A DNA stretch of 60,000 nucleotides from Nematostella vectensis (Eukaryota > Cnidaria > Anthozoa > Actiniaria > Edwardsiidae). Shown here piece by piece: positions 1 to 60,000 of the stretch. Position 1 is the first letter of the stretch, and every line of letters begins with the position of its first letter. The translations under genes were made by a program, and so were the position numbers. The stretch spans positions 17,475,969-17,535,968 of the forward strand of contig NC_064035.1 of the NCBI RefSeq assembly GCF_932526225.1, given 5' to 3'. Below the pieces are notes generated by a model. It ran no database searches. It was not told the origin of the DNA and was given only the letters and a program-made list of their open reading frames with translations.

Positions 1-202
1 AATGAATTATCAGGATAAAAATTACACACATGATCGGTAGCAATATTTGAAAGGTTGTTATTTGTTAGCATGACGCTAACAAAACAATATTTTGCAGCTA
101 TATGAGCCTAGTCTTGTTCTAGCATATTCTTAAAATTTTGGTGAAATCTCATGCTAGACTGTAATCACTCTCGCGTTCAAACGAAAACGCCATTAACACT
201 TT

Positions 203-1535
203 TTAAAGGGTAGCGAGCAGGGTAACTCAAACTCGAAGGTAGTGAGTAGGGCAACTCCAACACAAGGGAGGGAGTAGGGCATCTCAAACTCGAGTGTAAC
301 GAGTAGGGCAACTCCAACTCGTGGGTAGCGAGTAGGGCAACTCCAACTCAAGGGTAGCGAGTAGGGAACTTCCAACTCAAGGGTACCGAGTAGGGCAACT
401 CCAACACAAGGGACTAGGGAGTAGGGCATCTTCAACTCGAGTGTAACAAGTAGGTCAACTTCAACTCGAGGGTAACGAGTAGGGCAACTCAAACTCGAGG
501 GTAGCAAGTAGGGCAACTCCAACTCGAGGGTAGCGAGTAGGGCAACTCCAACTCAAGGGTAGCGAGTAGGGCAACTCCAACTCAAGAGTAACGAGTAGGG
601 CAACTCCAACTCAAGGGTAGCGAGTAGGGCAACTCCAACTCAAGGGTAACGAGTAGGGCAACTCCAATTCGAGTGTAACGAGTAGGGCAACTCCAACTCA
701 AGGGTAACGAGTAGGGCAACACCAATTCGAGTGTAACGAGTAGGGCAACTTCAACTCGAGGGTAACGAGTAGGGCAACTCCAACTCGAGGGTAGCAAGTA
801 GGGCAACTCCAATTCGAGGGTAGCGAGTAGGGCAACTCCAACTAGAGGGTAGCGAGTAGGGCAACTCCAACTCGAGGGTAACGAGTAGGGCAACTCAAAC
901 TCGAGGGTAACAAGTAGGGCAACTCCAATTCGAGTGTAGCGAGTAGGGCAACTCCAACTCGAGGGTAACGAGTTGGGCAACTCCAACTCGAGAGTAAGAG
1001 TAGGGCAACTCTAACTCAAGGGTGGCAAGTAGGGCAACTCCAGCTCGAGGGGAGCGAGTAAGGGCAACTCCAACTCGAGAGTAACGATAAGGGCAACTCC
1101 TACTCGAGGGTACGGAGTAGGGCAACTTCAACTCGGGGGTAGCGAACAATGGTAACTCCAACTCGATGGTAACGAGTAGAGCATCTCCTACTCAAGGGTA
1201 ACGAGTAGGGCAACTCCAACTCGATGGTATCGAGTAGAGCAACTCCAACTCCAGGGTAACGAGTTGGGCAACTTCAACTCGAGGGGTAGTGAGTAAGGGC
1301 AACTCCAACTCGATGGTATCGAATAGAGCAACTCCTACTCGAGGGGTAACGAGTAGAACAGCCTCGACTTGAGGGTAACGAGTAGAGAAACTCCAACTCC
1401 AGGGTAACGAGTTGGGCAACTTCAACTCGAGGGGTAGTGAGTAAGGGTAACTCCAACTCGATGGTATCGAGTAGAGCAACTCCTACTCGAGGGGTAACGA
1501 GTAAGGCAACTAAAGCTCGAACTCGAGAGGTTGCG
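203..1535. repeat. 29-bp minisatellite (about 45 copies)
   Basis: The unit is close to AGTAGGGCAACTCCAACTCG followed by AGGGTAACG. Units vary by single bases and short insertions after about 1150. Because 29 is not a multiple of three, open frames across it cycle through all frames, producing long but meaningless reverse-strand ORFs. It lies upstream of the gene's first recognised exon. Confidence 0.95.
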
Positions 1536-2367
1536 AGAAGGACAACTTCAGAACGAAGTTAATACTAATTTTCGGTGAATATGCTATTCCTAGACGCTAG
1601 AAGAGGACGCCAAAACAATGGCAGTTTTCTCAAATACGTGCTTCAACGAAATGACTTGGGAATTATGCCTGTCAAAACATCTTTTATTTTGATCAACTCC
1701 AGTATTTAATCATAATTGTCACCTTTTCTTAAAGAATTCTGAAAATAATAAATAATTAACACATTTATCAGGCGCATGCACAACATTTCGGCCTATTTTA
1801 ACTCCTTGCAGCTACTAAACATAAATATTTCTTTAGTGTAAAATGATAATCTTTTCTGGGATATCGAATCTTCGTAAATCCCGATGATTTGTTGTGCAAC
1901 ATTCATTTCTCTCTGTAGTCCATTAGGATAAGGCAGAATGAGAAACAGATTGGGTTTGAGTAGGTTTAAAAAAAATAACATAGCGAAAAATTATTATGAT
2001 GTTTGTTGTTTTCATAGTCTTAAAGTTATTTATGTTATCTATACTTCGGAATAAATTTTATTTTATGTTTATATTAACAAAATTGATTGTGAGAAGAATA
2101 TTGACATTTTGTAGGCTATTTTCTCATTGAATTCCTTGGAAACATGACGCGTTTTCTTTGCCCCGAGTCACTGACCGAACTAATTAGCATTTGACTTGTT
2201 CATTCTTACCTCTTGCATTTGTCAAAGCACCTGTCTAGGATTAATTTAGCCAACTCTGCATTCTACGAATCTGCATTCTACGACTATCTAGGACAACATT
2301 CACTTCATGTCCATCTCGCAAATAATAATAAACGGATAAAGCCCTTCCAAAAGGTGCTGAACTTGAG
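1536..2367. other. 5' flanking region, no gene recognised
   Basis: AT-rich DNA with a tandem 14-base duplication (TCTGCATTCTACGA) near 2257-2285. No TATA box or initiator could be assigned with confidence. If exon 1 is right, the promoter and 5' UTR lie here. Confidence 0.4.
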
Positions 2368-58468
<56,101 letters not shown>

Positions 58469-58544
58469 CTTGAGCCGAGGCCAAGGTGCCCATTCCCATA
58501 AACTAAAGGAGGCAAACAGGCATCTTATTTACTTAAACTAACTT

Positions 58545-58550
58545 AATAAA
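58545..58550 (+). terminator. AATAAA polyadenylation signal
   Basis: A perfect AATAAA lies 77 bases after the stop codon at 58466-58468. A TG-rich downstream element is not obvious, so the exact cleavage site is unknown. This would give a short 3' UTR of about 100 bases. Confidence 0.55.
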
Positions 58551-60000
58551 ATTAAGCATCTCTGTACTTAAACAAAAACTTAAACGGAGGCCAACAAGCA
58601 GCACATTAGTCTCCCACGCCGTCGTGACGTCTGCTTCGGAGGACAGTGATTCTATGAGGATCGTTGAAAAAGAGCACTGCGACAAAAAGCTTTTTTTATA
58701 TCTAGAAAAAAAAATAGCTGCACGAGTCCTATTAGATGCTCTCGGGATGCGCATTATTGCAATCAACACAGAACGCTCGTAACCTTGGTGATGCAATCAC
58801 CAAAGAAGCCAAGCAATCAGGGGCGGAACCACGAGTTCCATAAAAGGGGGACCGAAGCAAGGGCTTCAAGTAAAAGGGCGGTCAAGAAAAAGGGCCGGAA
58901 TAATTGTTCTTCCGTGGATTTCCTCATTTCTTGTTATTCTTTGCCGAATATCTGAAAATAGGTGGAGGGGGGGGGGGGGGGGGGGGGGTCCGCTCGGTCC
59001 ACTTCTAGATCCGTCCACGACCAATCAGCGTGCGAGAGCCTGTTTTGATTTAAATGTTTACAAGGACTTCAGAGTTGTATAGGTTCGTTTGATATTATAT
59101 ATTATTATATCAACATTCTCCCGTGCTGCATTGCGGTAGAGGCCGATAAGCAGGCTACTTACTTCAACTAACTTCAAACATTCTCCCGTGCCGCACTAAA
59201 TTTCACAGATGGGTTAGCATTTCGAGCTAGGCTTAGTAAACAGGCAAGTCGTGTTCATATCTAGAAATCACTTGAAGCCGTCGATCTCTTAGACTAAGGC
59301 CCGCGCTGATTGGTTTCCGGGCCGGTTTCAAGAAGCACGATAACCAGATAACGGCTTTTCTTGGAACTTTCTAAGTACTGGTCTTGATCGTGAAAAGCAC
59401 GTTCGCGTCTCTTATTCATAAAATAAAAAAAAAATTATACAATAAAACTTCAACGTTGTGGTATCATATTCAGCCACAAACCTTTTTAGCAATAGGGATT
59501 ATTTTATAAAAAGCCCATAAAAAAATTAAACCAAGCATGAAGCACCCTTGCTGTTGCCTATTTTATTTTGTCTTTAGTAGTTTTTTAGCCTCCATTAAGG
59601 GTCTGTTTATCTTGAGTCCTCTATTACTGATGATACCTTTCTATACAATTCCTCTTTTTCTTCTTTACAAAGACGTTTCTGGGATATTGCTCCATTATCT
59701 TGCCTTGCTTGTACCACACAAAACTGCCTTAAATTGCTAATATTACCCGCGTGTAACTATAGCCTAGATAGCCTTATCCAATGCATTGTTTGCCCTTGAA
59801 TCAATTTAGCTCGACGGTTTACAGCGAGGAAGACTCGATATTGTGAGCTAACGATCCTAAGCCCGAATCCACGTCATCACCTACGTCGTTAGTAAAACCC
59901 TTGTTTCCATGGCAACACACAATCCCCTCCTGTTCATATTCAGAGCCGAGCTCGCTCATGTCATGAGGGTAAGAGTCACGTGACTGGAACGCGTCCCTCT
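58551..60000. other. 3' flank, no gene recognised
   Basis: It contains a repeat with a long G run (58965-58989) and GGGGCGGAACCACGAG-type sequence, then AT-rich DNA. Short duplications of AACATTCTCCCGTGC occur at 59112 and 59174. No exon was identified, but the last 100 bases carry promoter-like motifs (see the 59903-59984 entry). Confidence 0.45.
59903..59984. promoter_or_regulatory. X-box and E-box palindrome, possible promoter of a neighbouring gene
   Basis: GTTTCCATGGCAAC (59903-59916) is a near-perfect RFX X-box. GTCACGTGAC (59975-59984) is a perfect 10-base E-box palindrome of the USF/MITF type. GAGCCGAGCTC lies between. Together at the window edge they suggest a promoter for a gene beyond 60000. 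Motif evidence only. Confidence 0.4.

Noticed and set aside
193-1479. Several overlapping reverse-strand open frames of 60-134 codons
   Set aside because: They are translations of the 29-bp minisatellite in three frames, with no start context, domain or codon structure.
203-1535. CRISPR-like array
   Set aside because: Repeats are contiguous with no unique spacers, and the DNA is eukaryotic; these are minisatellites. The same holds for 11638-12335, 12605-14025 and 45650-46465.

Overview
The window is animal (metazoan) nuclear DNA: AT-rich, with short exons bounded by GT..AG introns and many minisatellites, foldback elements, a Penelope-like element and a Gypsy remnant. The domain mix (LamG, TLDc, F5/8C, MAM, SEA-like and FN3 in one protein) and the repeats suggest an anthozoan cnidarian, probably a sea anemone. 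This is inferred from style; no sequence search was possible.

One large plus-strand gene fills almost the whole window. I assembled 43 coding exons from about 2368 to the stop at 58466-58468. All junctions stay in frame and the exon lengths sum to 9,378 nt (about 3,125 residues plus stop). Order: split signal peptide (exons 1-2); N-terminal LamG half (3); TLDc (4-5); F5/8C (6-7); F5/8C (8-10); C-terminal LamG half (11); linker (12); MAM (13-14); TLDc (15-16); six-cysteine EGF-like exon (17); complete LamG (18-19); SEA-like (20-22); twelve FN3 domains (23-35); then a membrane module (36-43). The membrane module has the ionotropic-glutamate-receptor layout: ligand lobe S1, TM1, pore loop, TM2, lobe S2, TM3, cytoplasmic tail. 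Its pore loop carries a potassium-channel filter, TTLGYGD. A potassium-selective, receptor-like channel fused to a roughly 2,650-residue adhesive ectodomain is the main discovery here. Two furin-like basic sites (FN3-9, FN3-10) and a SEA-like fold suggest the ectodomain may be cut.

Layout: 1-2367, 5' flank with a 29-bp minisatellite. 2368-12563, exons 1-7 with a foldback element in intron 2. 12564-16432, a 58-bp minisatellite and a Gypsy fragment. 16433-31783, exons 8-22. 32237-51372, the FN3 array, interrupted by an AACT tetranucleotide tract, a 27-bp minisatellite, a Penelope-like element (37185-40440), a 40-bp satellite and a 21-bp GAT-rich minisatellite. 51827-58468, the channel module. 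58469-60000, 3' flank with a poly(A) signal, an RFX-type X-box and an E-box palindrome.

A second theme is that many intronic tandem repeats contain a copy of the neighbouring splice site together with exon sequence (exons 5, 12, 17, 19, 20, 34, 35). Tandem amplification appears to have started repeatedly at exon edges.

No RNA-seq, homology search or structure prediction was available. Exon edges rest on splice consensus, phase continuity and domain logic.
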